A program made the position numbers and the translations under genes. From NCBI GenBank assembly GCA_036925085.1, contig JAUPFP010000006.1, positions 6,649,984 to 6,713,983 on the forward strand: 64,000 bases of DNA. The letters run 5' to 3'. Source of the stretch: Brachycybe producta. Its lineage: Eukaryota; Arthropoda; Diplopoda; Playtdesmida; Andrognathidae. Within the stretch, counting starts at the first letter, position 1. Every line of letters starts with the position of its first letter. Shown piece after piece: positions 9,900 through 22,846 of the stretch. A model generated the notes under the pieces. That model was not told the DNA's origin and did not search any database. It was given only the letters and a program-made list of their open reading frames with translations.

Positions 9900-11980
9900 A
9901 TCTGATTATTTATACATTCTATGATTTACAATATGTTTTATTACTTGAAACAATCCCTCAATGAGTGACCTACCTAATGTTGTGGTTATTACTACTAGCC
10001 CACTAGGTCACTTTCTAAGTAATGTTTTTGGCTGTCAAGATTTTTTTTTTTTATTTTTAAACTAAAAGAAAATGTAAAAATGCTGATATTCACCGAGTGA
10101 CACACAAACACGTATTTCTAAACAAGATTCGATACAAGTAAACACATACAATAGCCTACTTACTCGGTTAAGCAGCACCACATTTTTTTTATTTTCTCCA
10201 TTCTTAACTAATAATTTTTTTTTTCGAACATGAACCCCATTGAAACAGTTAAACTTGGAATATAACATGTAATTTAATGAACAACAATTTCTTGTAATTT
10301 TGTCACAGTAGATTTAGTGTCCAGAAATGCATGACAGAGAGACGTTCAAAAGTCAAATTCAAGGCAACAACACAAAAGCAAAATAAAACTAAAAACTATT
10401 CAGTTGTGTGAATTCATTTAGAAATTTATATTGAAGTTTATGCAAAATTAACTTCAAAAAAAATGTTAATAGTTTACTGTGCAAGATATATAGGTAGAAA
10501 AATAAATGTCAATTAAAAAATGATGAATTTAGGTAATAGTTTTTTATGGTTTCTTGTTGTGTTTCAAAGTTTTATTTTGAAATTTACTTATTTCGAAATA
10601 TGTAATTCTAAAGTTATTATAATATTTTTAAGTTAAATGTTTAACAGTTGGTTCTTTTTTTATATATAGGTTATTTATTTAAGTAAATAATTTTGAAAGT
10701 TATTATTTTCAAGTGAAATAGTTTGCAGTTCTTTATTATCAAACTCATTTAATTTCATATACATGTATAAAGTTATTTTGAAGTACAGTGATATTTATTT
10801 TTCAAATTATTTAGTAGTTAAAATCATTGATTTCAAATTATATTGAAGTTAATATTGTGCAAGTTATTTATTTCGAAGTATCCAATACAGTAATGAAGTT
10901 TGTTTTAAAGTTAATTATTATTATTTTGAAGTTAATTTCATTGTATAAAGGGTTATTTATTTGGAAGTTAGTGTTTGAAGTTAAAGTTTAACTTCGTTGT
11001 AGCTTCATTTTTTGTTTAAATTTAGTTTTCTTGAAACTTAACACCCTTTATTTTACGATGAAGTTTTAGCAATTTAGTGAATTATTTATCCACAACAGAT
11101 TGAAAACCCGTTAAAAACCTAAACAATTTTTTTTACACAGAGAGACAAGCAAAAACCTCCAAGCACAAATTCAAAGAGAAAACTTATCACTAACTTGAAC
11201 TCTCTGAGCAGGGGTTCCAACATAATAAAAAAAATTTTTTTTTCAAACGTAAAATCATCCATAAAATGAAATTTTCATATTTTCGAACTCTTTTTCAGAA
11301 GATTAAAATGCCGATTAAAATTAAATTAATAATTTCTTATTCTTAATTAAAATGCAGTATTAAAATGCCAAATTTTCTTCTTGAATTTGTTGCTAATTAA
11401 TATATCCTATATATAAATTATAATTGCTTAGCAATGAGAAATTTTCTTTAACAAACAAAAAGAGAAGAAGAAGGGGGGGAGGCATATTGCTTACACTCTG
11501 ACATGGTGAAAAAAAAAAAAAATTTATGAGCACTAACCTAGTGACCCCATTCAATTTTTTTTTCAAACAATCATCATACCCCTCCTCCCCCTGACTACGT
11601 GGGTCAACACACAACGCTTATTATTATCATTATATTATCCCCACAAAGTTTAGATATTTCTCTACACACCTGTTACTTTCTATTTTAGCAAGACCCCCCC
11701 CCCCCCTTTAGTCAATGGGAATAAGGGCTGTGCAGCAATTTAAATGACACACAATCATGTGAGGCCTTAATTCAAGATGAAATTTTGGCACTTGAATCAT
11801 CTACGAAGAATTTCATGGGTTCTATGTGGGAACCATGTTAAAAGGGTTCAAAGTGGAAGTTCAAAAGTTAAGTTTCTTTCTTGAATCTGAGCCTCAAGAT
11901 TAATTTCTATTCCAGGCTTCTCCTATCATTATGTGTGACTCTTCGTCCTTCTGCCAACGAGCTATAAAAGGCTTGTGGCA
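9900..11980. other. AT-rich intergenic with cryptic GAAGTTA repeats
   Basis: Between about 10,430 and 11,060 the words TTTTGAAGTTA, TTATTTATTT and AAGTTATTT recur in loose order, a cryptic simple repeat of no fixed period. The remainder is AT-rich with a C-run near 11,694. No gene seen. Confidence 0.5.
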
Positions 11981-11987
11981 GAAAGAC

Positions 11988-12065
11988 AAGAGTCCAAAAG
12001 TGCAGCATGTCAAATAGCCTACATTTTCACAATGTATTTCACATGCTGCACTTTTGGACTCTCTT
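11988..12065. repeat. Foldback (inverted repeat)
   Basis: Arms AGAGTCCAAAAGTGCAGCAT (left) and ATGCTGCACTTTTGGACTCT (right) are perfect complements separated by about 30 bases. This is a small palindromic element or its remnant. A similar TIR-like word lies just upstream (CTTCTGCCAACGAGC), but no clean boundary is visible. Confidence 0.7.
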
Positions 12066-12088
12066 GTTAATTAATTTAATTAATTAAT

Positions 12089-12130
12089 TGATTTAATATT
12101 TCTGGTTTTAACAACCAGAAATATTAAATC
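12089..12130. repeat. Perfect 18-bp hairpin
   Basis: GATTTAATATTTCTGGTT and AACCAGAAATATTAAATC are perfect complements around a 5-base loop. The hairpin sits next to a TTAATTAATTAA tract. I assign no function. Confidence 0.75.
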
Positions 12131-12314
12131 TAACAATAATTCTAACGTGTAATTGAATTTGATTAATTACTCTGAAAAGCAGCTCAGAGAGAGCCTGGTG
12201 GAAGAGGGACTTAATTTAGTCCAAAAACAGCACAACAAATCATTGTGTTGTTATACTATTAACAAGGCAGCATCATTAGTACAGTACATATTTTCAGATC
12301 ATCAGTGTCATAAG

Positions 12315-12567
12315 TTGGGCTCGGATTTTTATGCAATGTTTTTGACAAAAAATGTTTCTCAATCTGTGGCCCAAGAGCCAATTGTGAAGTAACAATCCAG
12401 TTTAGATCGAGCTATTAGTTTTTTCTCAAATCAAAAACACCGGTTAGAGGCTAGAACTGTCATTGACAACTGGCTGTAACCAGACATCTAACCTCTAATG
12501 ATGAGCATTACTTCACAATTGGCACTTGGACCACAAACTTGAGAAACTTTTGCTTGATAATGCAATA
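12315..12567. mobile_element. Family F hAT-like MITE, copy 2
   Basis: Left end GGGCTCGGATTTTTATGCAA and right part GAGAAACTTTTGCTTGATAA match the intact family F element at 35469-35787. The central inverted words GGTTAGAGGCTAGAACT and CATCTAACCTCTAA are present. The right terminus is truncated near 12567, so no target duplication could be checked. Confidence 0.65.
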
Positions 12568-12569
12568 CT

Positions 12570-13255
12570 AGGACATTATAAATTTCATAAAAACGAATGA
12601 GTTTCGCGCACAACTTGTGTGAAACTTAAAACTATTTACCCTAAAAAATTTTTTAAAAAAATAAAATGAACTCATTTGTTTTCAGTATCCAAAAACCACC
12701 TAAGCAAATTCAAATAACATTAGTAGGCCTACATTACATAAAGAGTGTGTAATGTGTGTGCCCCCAATTCAACCTGACATTATCCTTTATGAAAATAAAC
12801 CTGCGGTGTTTAAGAGGGGCACGGTGAAGGTTACTAAACCAGAAATTAGATAAATTTATACAAGAGAGAGAGAGACGACCTATAACACTTGAGAAAATAT
12901 TTTCTTACATAGACAAACAATATTATTTTTCTCTTTCTATCTCTCCTATTTACAGTGACATACTTCCCCAATGTATTTATAAGTACAGCGAGTAGTAAAG
13001 CGAGGTTTCAAAAGTTTCCAACATCCTTATTAATCACAACATTATAAATAAAAGAAAATAAGGACACATTTATCAAGTGTATGATGCCAACAATACAAAA
13101 ATTAAAACTTATTTACAACTTTTATTACTCATTATTGTTAAGAGTATATTGCATATTTTGTAGGTGTTAATATTATTAATTTAAATAAAATGATTTTTTA
13201 AAAAAAAAATTAAGAAAAATTTAGACTTCATTTAGTATATACATTAGTATTATAC
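12570..13255. other. AT-rich intergenic, no gene seen
   Basis: No feature recognised apart from A/T homopolymers and a short (GA)n run near 12,862. Confidence 0.5.
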
Positions 13256-13259
13256 AGTA

Positions 13260-13720
13260 GTATTTACATTTACAATTACAATTAGTACTCTACTAGCAGC
13301 CAAATAGGCCTATGGCAGAGGGACATAAAAGTCCTTAAGCATTGTCAAGCACATATACATGCACATATATATAAAAAACAAAATGAATATACAAATGTCA
13401 ATCCCACAAAACAAAATTATCCCCATTCACCACTTCATTCTCAAGAAGAGAGTTCCATTGTCTTATATAACTCTAGGAAGAAAAAAAGACCAATAATATG
13501 AATCTGTCGTAGCAAAAAATCTCCCTAATTTTCCGAGAGTGGTCAGCCCTGCCCATGTATTTATGATTATGAATATTACTGGACTGTGGGTTTAGGACAA
13601 TCACCACGTGTAATTTTTCCAAACAATTTCAAACTTAAACCCAGCCCTGCGATATGCCAAACTATCATAATACAAACAGTTTAGAACTGCACAATGTCCA
13701 GTATGAACAGTACCAAATAT
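13260..13720 (-). pseudogene. LINE ORF2 C-terminus plus 3'UTR, decayed
   Basis: Read on the minus strand, short blocks resemble the end of a LINE reverse transcriptase: a NHKYMGRADHSRKIREIF-like block, then TTDSYYWSFF, then RQWNSLLENEV. They lie in different frames, so at least two frameshifts have broken the gene. The following 3' segment (ATGTCCCTCTGCCATAGGCC on the minus strand) recurs on the plus strand at 33986, which identifies a second tail of the same family. The copy is 5'-truncated and dead. Confidence 0.6.
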
Positions 13721-14379
13721 TATTATCATGTTTATTCTAATTATTATTAATAATAATTCTTATCGATACTCCAGACGGAACACCATTATTTCAAAATTAA
13801 CGTTAAACTTAAAAAAAAAAAAATCATGATTTTCTAATAAACATTAAAGAATATTAACAACAATATAAATTATAAATGCAATTATAAAATTATAATTATG
13901 AAACGTAATGTTTGTACATATTTAACATTGAAGTGGGTGGTGTGTATTTTTTTTTCATTGTTTACTGAATAAAACAAACAAGAAAACAAAACAAAACAAA
14001 CAACATCCATGAACTTCATTCAATTTTGGGTCAAACACACTTTTATTTTGATGGTGTCTTACTTTATTTGGTGAATGGCCAAAACACTCATGTTGTAATT
14101 AAAGAAGAAAAAAAAACTATGCCATTAAAATTAGATCTGAATGACAGACTTTATATGAAAACTTAACAGCAGGAATTCAAAATAAAAGAAAATTTAAATT
14201 AAGACAAAAATTAATTACTGTCATGAGGTTTCTTTTTTTTTGTTTTCTTTCAAGTGTTAATTGTTTTTCATTTTGTAAAACATTGATAAATACTAAACAG
14301 CTTTATTCAATCATCAGAAGAATGATTTCAAATAAAATTCAGATAAACTGATCACTTTTCGAGTAAAAGTACGTGACCA
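13721..14379. other. AT-rich intergenic, no gene seen
   Basis: AT-rich sequence with short AACAAA runs. Nothing recognisable. Confidence 0.5.
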
Positions 14380-14387
14380 CACATTAA

Positions 14388-14571
14388 ACAGGCAATTAGA
14401 AATCGGGACAAACAGAAGTTGGCTCCGACCTTTTAATTGGTTTGTTGTGTGGTTCGACGTTGAATAGGGCGGTGCATGTGACGTCAGACTGCAAACCAAC
14501 CAATTAGAAGTTGCGTTCGTCATAAAAAGGGCGGAACTAACTTCTGTTTGTCCCGATTTCTAATCGCCTCT
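14388..14571. mobile_element. Palindromic MITE, family C copy 2
   Basis: A 184-bp foldback starting ACAGGCAATTAGAAATCGGG and ending GATTTCTAATCGCCTCT. A perfect 8-bp target duplication CACATTAA lies at 14380-14387 and 14572-14579. The central loop contains a TGACGTCA site. The duplication length and CAG-like terminus point to hAT. Confidence 0.85.
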
Positions 14572-14759
14572 CACATTAATGGCTACCCCTTCGGATTTTT
14601 GAAAAAAAAAACTGTGAAACCACCATCTTTTTATTCAAGATTTAACCAAAATATGTTGATAATTATCACTGTGAGAAATGTGCTAAAAACACAGCTAATA
14701 TATGGCTCACAAATGGACAAAATAAATTATCTTTAAGCTACAAAAAAAGTTTCAAAAAA

Positions 14760-15310
14760 AAAATGAAGCTGAAAAATTTCAAGGTGTAATATTTAAGTTA
14801 CAGAAGTTTAAAATAAAATATTCTAAAACTAATAAAATGCTAAAATACGAGAAGTTTTTAAAGCTAAAAAAATTTGTAAACTGGAATATTTTAAATTGCA
14901 GAAGTTCGAAGTAGAAAATTGCTAAAAGAAAATTGCAAAAAATATTCTAAGCTAAAAAAAAAGTGCAAAGTAAAAAACTCAAAAGGTGACAAATGAAGCT
15001 TAAAAATTTCTAAGTGTAATATTTAAGTTACAGAAGTTCGAAATAAAATATACTAATAAAATGCTAAAATACGAGAATGCACTAAGCTAAAAAAAAGTTT
15101 TTAAAGCTAAAAAAAATTGTAAACTGGAATATCTTATATTACAGAAGTTTGAAGTAGAATATTTTAAGCTAAAAAAAATTGCACAGTAGAATATTCAAGC
15201 TAAGTAGAATACTCTTTAAGCTAAAAAAATCTAAGCTAGACAACAAAGTGAAAAGTAATTTATTCTAACCTAAAAAAGTGCAAAGTGCATCATACTTGAA
15301 GCTAAAACAA
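14760..15310. repeat. Degenerate A-rich tandem duplication, period ~231 bp
   Basis: The block AAAATTTC...GTGTAATATTTAAGTTACAG appears near 14,770 and again near 15,001. It is followed in both copies by AATAAAATGCTAAAATACGAG. Between them, AAGCTAAAAAAA and GTAAACTGGAATAT words recur at irregular intervals. It looks like an old tandem array worn by slippage. Confidence 0.6.
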
Positions 15311-15418
15311 ATTCGGCATAGTCTAGCTAACAATTGAAAAGCTACAAAAAAAAAGTCCAAAAAAAATAACACAAAAGCCATCCATCGTTAGTAAGTTTTG
15401 ATATTACTTTCTAAAGGT

Positions 15419-15440
15419 AGCCAGCCAGCCAGCCAGCCAT
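15419..15440. repeat. (CAGC)n microsatellite
   Basis: Five uninterrupted CAGC units. Confidence 0.85.
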
Positions 15441-15564
15441 TGAGCACAATAAAAGTACTAAAAAAAAATTGATGCACCAAATTGCTACTCATTGTCCTGA
15501 TAATAAGCATTGATAATAAGCATAGAAGTTGCTCAATGTATTCAGTATAATACACATGTCGCAA

Positions 15565-15692
15565 CCATTTTGTGGTCTAATTGTCCATTACACGAAATAG
15601 ATGCCCATTTCGCGTTTTGCATCAAGAAAATCCACGTCCCTTTCGCGAAATGGACATACATTTCATGTAATGGACAATTACACCAAATGGAT
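15565..15692. repeat. Foldback with TTTCGCG core
   Basis: Left arm words GTCTAATTGTCCATTACACG and CCCATTTCGCG face right arm words CGCGAAATGG and GTAATGGACAATTACACC. The two ~50-bp arms form an imperfect palindrome and both strands give open frames only because of that symmetry. It may be a small palindromic MITE. Confidence 0.6.
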
Positions 15693-16111
15693 GGCGTCAT
15701 ACATAACAGTAATATTTTAAAGAGAAGAAGAAAAAAAACCACATAAAAGAACAAAGTTGATGTAAATTTTATTGAAGTGGTTTAACAAGAAGGTTTTTGA
15801 TCAAGAAGATTCACCGACAAATTAGGTTAAGCCAAAAATCATAGCAATTATTATAGACATATATATAATAATGAATCAAGAGATCATTGCAATATTATAT
15901 TTAATATATTTATTCAACAACAACATTCAAACCAATTATTATAAGTTTCTCTTAAGATTTTTTTTTTTTTCCTTCTCTTCATCTTCTCCTTAATAAAAGT
16001 AAATTAAAATTCTTTGTACAAAAAAAAATGAAACTCTTATTAAAAGGGGTGGTGGGTTCATTGACCAACAAGACAATTTCATTCTTCAATATTGTTCAAA
16101 TTATTTTTTTT

Positions 16112-16232
16112 TACAAAACCTCCCCCCTTATCTATTATTGCATTATGAAGCAATCTCATCATTAAAGAATCATAATACAATTTTTTAATAGACGCGCTTC
16201 ATAATGCAATATAGATAAGGGAGAGGTTTTGT
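16112..16232. repeat. Foldback, ~35-bp arms
   Basis: ACAAAACCTCCCCCCTTATC with TTGCATTATGAAGC on the left mirrors GCTTCATAATGCAA with GATAAGGGAGAGGTTTTGT on the right, with a ~45-bp spacer. Confidence 0.7.
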
Positions 16233-16240
16233 GTAGTATG

Positions 16241-16282
16241 CAAATTAATTATTCATATTAATGAATATGAATAATTAATTTG
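16241..16282. repeat. Perfect 19-bp hairpin
   Basis: CAAATTAATTATTCATATT and AATATGAATAATTAATTTG are perfect complements around a 4-base loop, immediately downstream of another foldback. Confidence 0.75.
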
Positions 16283-16625
16283 TGTATACTAGGAAAATGT
16301 ATATCGTTAAATAGTCTTTTTAATTCTCTCAAATCATTTAATTATAATTAGAAATGCAAACTTCAAAAACTTTGTAAATAAAAGTTGTATTTTATGAGCT
16401 TAGTTCATTAGCCAAGTGTATTCTGTTTTTGCAACTTCCGTTCTGTCAGTTAGAATGTCAAAATATTTGTTTCAACCTCCCGCCCCCCTCCCAAATGATC
16501 CCGTTTGTGGACCACCTGGCACTCTGACAATTCGTTAGCATATTTAAAAAAAAAAAAACATTTGTGAACTTAAAAATACTGTTATTCAACTAAATAATTG
16601 TAATAATTTATTTTAACTTTAACAT

Positions 16626-16741
16626 ATTCTTAATGACTACTTAGCTAAAGTTAGGGCTAAACTCATCGAATTTTACATAAACTGCCTATGTAAAATTTAG
16701 GAGTTTATAGCTCTAACTTTAGCTAAGTAGCTATTAAGAGT
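16626..16741. repeat. Foldback, TTAGCTAAAGTTAG arms
   Basis: The left arm containing ACTTAGCTAAAGTTAGGGCT and the right arm containing AGCTCTAACTTTAGCTAAGT are imperfect complements of about 50 bp around a short centre. The AAACTCATC centre resembles foldbacks at 37128-37325, so a dispersed family is possible. Confidence 0.65.
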
Positions 16742-17707
16742 ACGACCCCTAAGTTAAAATTTGTTGTTTTAACAAAAAAAAAATGTTGTTTTCAGGGTGT
16801 AAAAAACCAAACCCTAAAATGTTTTGCACTAACTATTAAATCCATTTTCTAAAAAAAAAAAATAAGTGACGTTATTAAAAATGAAACTTGATAACCATAA
16901 TGTTTATGACTTTAAATATACAAAAATAGGAAGAAGATTATTTTCTATATATGCTACACAATAATCCAATTGTCTCCGGTTTAAATGGAGACTATAATTA
17001 CTAGTTATGTATGTTATGAGAGTGGGTTATATGACTTATATATAAAAGGTGTTTTTGTAATATTCTGTTTTTCCATTGATTCAATATCAACAGTTAAATT
17101 GATGGTGTGGTAAAAATGATTGTAGTTTATGCATTTTATTATATAATAACCTGTATACTACATATAATATAATATGAATAATATATATACAAAAGATGTT
17201 TGGTGAGGAAGAAGAGGAAGAAGAAAATAGAAACCTCAATATAACACCATTAATGCCCTAAATACCAGTCTTATTATTTATTTTCATTTGCATCAAAATC
17301 GCAGTTTAAAACCCTTTTCATAGATTTTAGATTATTTTATTCAAAACATCTTTTTTTAAACGCCAGTTTTTTTTTCTTCCTACGAATAAATGAGTCAACT
17401 AAAAATAAATTTCTTTAAATCATAATAAAGCACATTAATTTGGCACCCCATTGAGCATTAGAACATTTAAATGAGATTAGAGTAGATTTTAAAGTCATTC
17501 TACAAGCTCGTACAAGATCAGGCAAACATTTTAAGAGCAATATTTTTCTGTAAAACAAATTTATTAAATTTGCAATCGTAATGGCTCTCGAGCCAGCCAC
17601 ACATTATAAATGCAAAGGTGTATTTTCTATCCATTAATAATAATTAATTATACTTATATATATATATATAAAATGTATTCTTCATAATTAAGAGGATAAT
17701 GGCGTTA

Positions 17708-18013
17708 TACCTTGTACACACATGAGTGAAATGAATTCAAATTAAATGTGTTTATGTGAATTATACGGAATCCAGTTAAGGACATATGAACCAAATAAAA
17801 ATTCACTTTATTATTAATATTTTAAAATTGAAATACTAAATCAATATTTTGTCAATATAGTTTATATATTATTATTTAAGTATTAACTCAATATTATCAA
17901 GATTATTAACTGAGTAAATTGAATTCGACATATTGTTTGTTTGTCCTTTACAGGGCTCTGTAGAACACGTTTCTTATTTAAATGCATTTAAATTAGCAGG
18001 TGTGTACTAGGTA
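17708..18013 (+). mobile_element. MITE family A, copy 5
   Basis: A 306-bp copy from TACCTTGTACACACATGAG to GTGTACTAGGTA, with a perfect TTA duplication at 17705-17707 and 18014-18016. Copy 6 follows 87 bp away in the opposite orientation. Confidence 0.9.
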
Positions 18014-18100
18014 TTAGTGCGAGGGTGTACCAAAACGACTGTAAGCCCAGTTTAAATTGATTGATTTATTATTAAAAAAAGAGTTCCAAGATTAAACTAA

Positions 18101-18363
18101 TAGCTAATACACACCTGATATTTTAAATGCATTTAAATAATAAACGTGTTCCACAAAGAGCCCTTATGTGAAGGGCAAACAAACAATATATCGCATTCAA
18201 TTTATTCAGTTAATAATCTCAAAATATTGAATTAGTATTTCAATTTAAAATATTAATAATAAAGTCCATTTTTTATTTGGTATTCATGTCCTTAACTGGA
18301 TTCCGTATAATTCACCTAAACACATTTAATTTAAATTCATTTAACTCGTGTGTGTACAAGGTA
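18101..18363 (-). mobile_element. MITE family A, copy 6
   Basis: A 263-bp copy from TAGCTAATACACACCTGA to GTGTGTACAAGGTA, with a perfect TAA duplication at 18098-18100 and 18364-18366. The central region is shortened. Confidence 0.85.
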
Positions 18364-21300
18364 TAAGCTGAAAAGACAAAATACCACACTGGTATCTTTT
18401 ACATTGAATTTTTATGACAGTTTGAAAATGATCAAATTTTACATTTTTCCGAAAAAAATATTTTATTTTTTTCACTAACGTTTAATGATTGTATGACAAA
18501 AATGTCATTGCTAAACTTGCATTTTACATTCATATTTTTAATTGTAATTATTACTTATAATCAATCTATATTTAATTTTTAATGTTGCGAAACTTGTAAA
18601 GTTTTTGTTTTGAAAAGAAAAACAAAATTAAAACTTTAAAAAAATTAACAAACCCACAGTCTCCACACATTACTTCGCAATTTTATTTAAAAAAAACATT
18701 AGAAATTTAAAATGAATAAACATTTTTTCCCAAATTTATTTATTTTGCAAAATTGTTTTTTTCTATAAAATAAAAGTAATCAATTCTGAAAAAGAAACTT
18801 GTATATTTAAAAATTACAACAACAAAAAATGAAGCCAAAGTAATTTGCATCATGCAATACGAGGCTATATTTTAAAACATAATAACTTTTAATAGTTATT
18901 ATTAAAGTTATTATGTTTTTAGTGAAAATTTGAGAAATTTTTATCTGAATAAACTTCTAAGAAATATAAAAAAATCAGCTAGTTACTTTTAAGAAAAAAA
19001 TTCCTTATTTTTTTTGTATCTTATTTGAGAATAAAATGTATTTTTTTAAAAAAAAACCGCAATATATTAACACCTGTTAAGAAGTGCATACCACGTAACT
19101 GACATTTTTGTTACTTTTGAGATTTTGACATTTAAAAAAATATCACATAAAAAAATATATGCATCTTTCATGAAAACATCGCGTAACAAACAATTCATTT
19201 TAAACGATATTGACTGGTAGAGACATTATTGGTAGACGATTTTAAAATCCTTTTAATGCGATTTCGAGAAAATTTCAGAGAAAAAAAAATTATTTGTGAT
19301 GTCACGTACATAACATAATTATATTAAATATGGCTATAAAAAAACCGTCCAAATAATTTTATTTGCAAAAAAAAAAACGGCGTAACAAAACCTTAAAACG
19401 TTTTTTGTTCATTCGTCTTGTGAATTTTTTATTTTGTTAATTACGTTATCACTAACGATATAATGTTATAATTTCTCAAAAACCAAAAAAAAAACACTGA
19501 CCACTACCGGTCACATAATAATAATAATGCAATAGTTTCCGCATTTTGACAAGATAGACTTAAGCATTTAATTTTAAAAGCACGTATTACACAAAACACT
19601 TTTAAAAGAAAATTTTAAACTAAAAACCACACAAAAATTTACAACAACAAAAAAATCCTTGTCTGTATTGTTTGTACTGTATATGAAGAAAAAAAAAAAT
19701 TCTATAACCTCTTGTAATTTAGCGGAATATTTTTTTTTTATTAATGGCATTACATATTAATGGTAACATGCAATATACAGTAATAATCTTTCAAAATGCA
19801 TCACGAAAAACGGGTTCAAAAGAAAAATACGCACACTGTATATATAATGTAATATGCATAATAGGAACAAAAAATGAAAAACTTATTAAACTTTTCGTGG
19901 GATGTTTGTGTCCTCTTTTTATTATTTCGGTTTTGAAGCTTTAAGTTTACAAATTTTTTTTTATTATTTTTCTTCAAAATTAGTGTCTCACATTTTTTTT
20001 TTTTTAATTTTAATGAAAAAGTTTCGTCATGTGTTCTTCTCAAATGACGTAAAAAGTTAATTAACTAATTTTAACAAACAAAAAATTAAAATAAATAGCA
20101 ACCAAAAATGCAATTATAAACTTAGCTGTACTTTACGTGGATAAATGTTATCATTTTATGTTAATATTTTATGAACATCTTTATTGAAATCAAAAAAGGA
20201 CATATTTCTGAACATCTTCATGTTAAAATTTGTCAATATTGACAAATATACATGTTACTTCAAAATTTTGGTATGATCACTGTTTACTTTCAAAATTTTT
20301 CTTTTCTCTTTGGATGTTGTATGAATCTATTTTTTGCCCATTTGTCTTTTTATGTTTAGACGACTTGGAAGATGAATACAAAAAAGTATTCGAAACGTCA
20401 AAGCCTCTAATGTGTAAAAAATGTGATATTTCGTGTTTTATTTTAATTTTTTTCGTTTTGGCAGAACCGCAAACCATTAACGAAATTTAATTACGAAATA
20501 AATAAAAAACGAAGTTAATTAAAAAATATATCGTTTTCATTTTATTTCGTGTATTTTTTGGACGAAAAATCGCAAAGCATCTATTATTTTAAAAAAAAAA
20601 TCGATTTTACATATTTTCATGATGATACAATGTTTTAATTATTTTCTAATTGTTATTTTTATTATTATTTATAATAAAAATGGCTTCTCCTTGATTTTGT
20701 TCATCCTCTTTTGGAATTTGGATATATCGACTGTTTTTTTTAAAAAAATTGTGTTTTATCTTATCCTACAGTCAAGAATTTCCATTCTTATATATTTAAA
20801 TGGTTCTGTTTTTACCTTTTATATATATATATACATTGAATTAATTAATATAATGTTCTAAAATGAAGACATTTTTTTATTTCAATAAAGATTTTCATGA
20901 AATATTGACAGAAATTGGTGAAATTTAGTTGTAACGTAGTTACAATTTATTTTTTCATAGCTGTATATGTCAAGAAATAAAATTAATTAAATGTTGAGTA
21001 ATAATTGCTAGAAAACCTCGACAGAAAAAAAAAAGAATAAATTATATAAAAGTGTTACAAGTTTCTAATTAGCAATTTAGCTGGTATAATAAAAAAAAGA
21101 TGTTTCTCACATATTTCGTAATTTCATAAAAGTATATTAAAAAAAAAGTCAATGTTCCTCTAAATTATATGAATCACTTGATAGTTAAGAAAAAAATACT
21201 TTTAAGTTGTGAAAACCAGAAGATAATTTTTGTAAACAAATTAATCAAGAAATATTTCTAGTTCAGAACTTTATAAAAATTTATTATTTAAAAAAAAAAT

Positions 21301-22180
21301 CGATTTTACATATTTTCATGATGATACAATGTTTTAAAACAAACTACTTGAAAACTACATGTATTTCAAAATAAAATATTTAAGAAAGTTTGAATTTCAA
21401 GTTATTATTTCTCACTTTAACATGTCATAATTGAAACATAAACTTGTGTCTTTTTTCAAATTTCGTTAAAAAAAAAGTTTATTTAAAAAAAATCATTATG
21501 ACAATATTAAGGTTCAATTTGAAACTTTGAATTTCCTTCAAAAGTTGCTTCAAGAAAAGCTATGAACTAAAAATTTCTACATTTTAAAATTTCCACTGAA
21601 AATTATTTTCAAAGATTTCACTAAAATAAACAAATATCTTATTCACGTATTCTTTCTAGTCTCAAACAAACAATGATTTAAAAAAAAAATGCTTCTAAAA
21701 AATTGCGCATTTAAATTATTTACAAAGATTTTATTTTTAAAGAAATATATTTTTGTTACTGCCTTGTAATTTTTTTTTTTTTTTTTTTTGGTAATTATTC
21801 ACATTTTGGTTTCTAACAAAAAAAAACTGAAAATATTCTGTTGTTTAATGCATATTGTATGTTATTTTGCCAAAAAAAGTAGGGTGTTAGCCTTCTGTAT
21901 ATTATTATAGCTCATTATGTTGCATTTTAAATTTTCACAAAAAAAACCGTTAAATGCCAGTACATTCCTTCCGTTTTATATTTGTCCCTGGCTATTTTCA
22001 TTTCAAAAAAATATATTTTAAAAACAATCCTAAGTTTCAGTGAGTCCTGAGAGTTTTCCTCTCAAATTGCTTAAGAGTATGCTTTAAAATAGGCAGAAAC
22101 TATAAACAGAAACAAGGGTTTAACACAGACAGGCTTTACAATAAGGTCATTTTTCAGTTTATATAGAAATAATATGATGA
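18364..22180. other. Long AT-rich intergenic block, no gene seen
   Basis: About 3.8 kb of very AT-rich DNA. The small open frames encode low-complexity F/I/K/N-rich peptides. A 40-bp block beginning AAATCGATTTTACATATTTT occurs twice (near 20,598 and 21,298), a short direct duplication. An inverted repeat AACATAATAACTTTAATA-like sits near 18,877-18,920. Confidence 0.55.
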
Positions 22181-22204
22181 TTCGCCATAAAGAATGATAC
22201 GAGT

Positions 22205-22385
22205 CAAATGACGCTTTCCTATTGGTTAATATTATAAAATGTAAAACCATTTTGACAAAATGGAAATTGTTGATAAATTTTCAGCTTTTTTCTGCCTACT
22301 TTCTACCAAATAAATAGAATAGAATTATTCAAATAGATAAATTCTATTTTCAGTCAGATGTTTTCTGTACGTGTGATTCAGCCCC
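22205..22385 (+). repeat. Dispersed repeat, copy 1 of a ~180-bp pair
   Basis: Opens near CCTATTGGTTAATATTATAA and ends with a CAGTCAGATGTTTTCTG-like word. A diverged copy lies at 22847-23015 and an inverted relative around 24120-24270 (TTCTATTTATTTGGCAGAAA). No terminal signature was recognised. Confidence 0.6.
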
Positions 22386-22387
22386 AG

Positions 22388-22735
22388 GCCCGGACTGGGC
22401 CACAGGGAAATGGGAAATCTCCCAGTGCGCCCTCCCCCATCAAAATACATGTACAAGCGATTGAATTTTTTTAAATTTTGCAACTCATGGCACGACAAAG
22501 AAATGAAAAAAATGTTTTCCAAATATTAAAATGAGTGCCCCTAATTGTAAATTTCAGGTAAAAACAACAAATTTGCAATTATTTTCAATGAAATTTGGGC
22601 AAATACACCCTTTTTGATACACCCACTCAGAAACGTGGTCCCACTTTACAAATGTTTATGCCGGCGCCCACCCCCCCCCAGGTTTTTCCTGGTAGCAGTT
22701 TAGAAGCCCAGTCTGGTCTGTCCAGCCCTCATGCC
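22388..22735. mobile_element. hAT-like element fragment (GGCCCGGACTGGG type)
   Basis: The left part reads GGCCCGGACTGGGCCAC and the right part reads CCCAGTCTGGTCTGTCCAG, a loose inverted terminus. The GC-rich ends contrast with the AT-rich interior. The GGCCCGGACTGG word is typical of widespread hAT-derived repeats. I could not define a clean target duplication. Confidence 0.4.
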
Positions 22736-22846
22736 AAATATGTGTGAAAAAAAGCAGAAATAAAAAATTAATTAGAAATAACTTTCTGCTACAATTCTGC
22801 TTTTCTTTGCATTCATCTTTATGAGTGATGTATCCGAAGAATCTCT

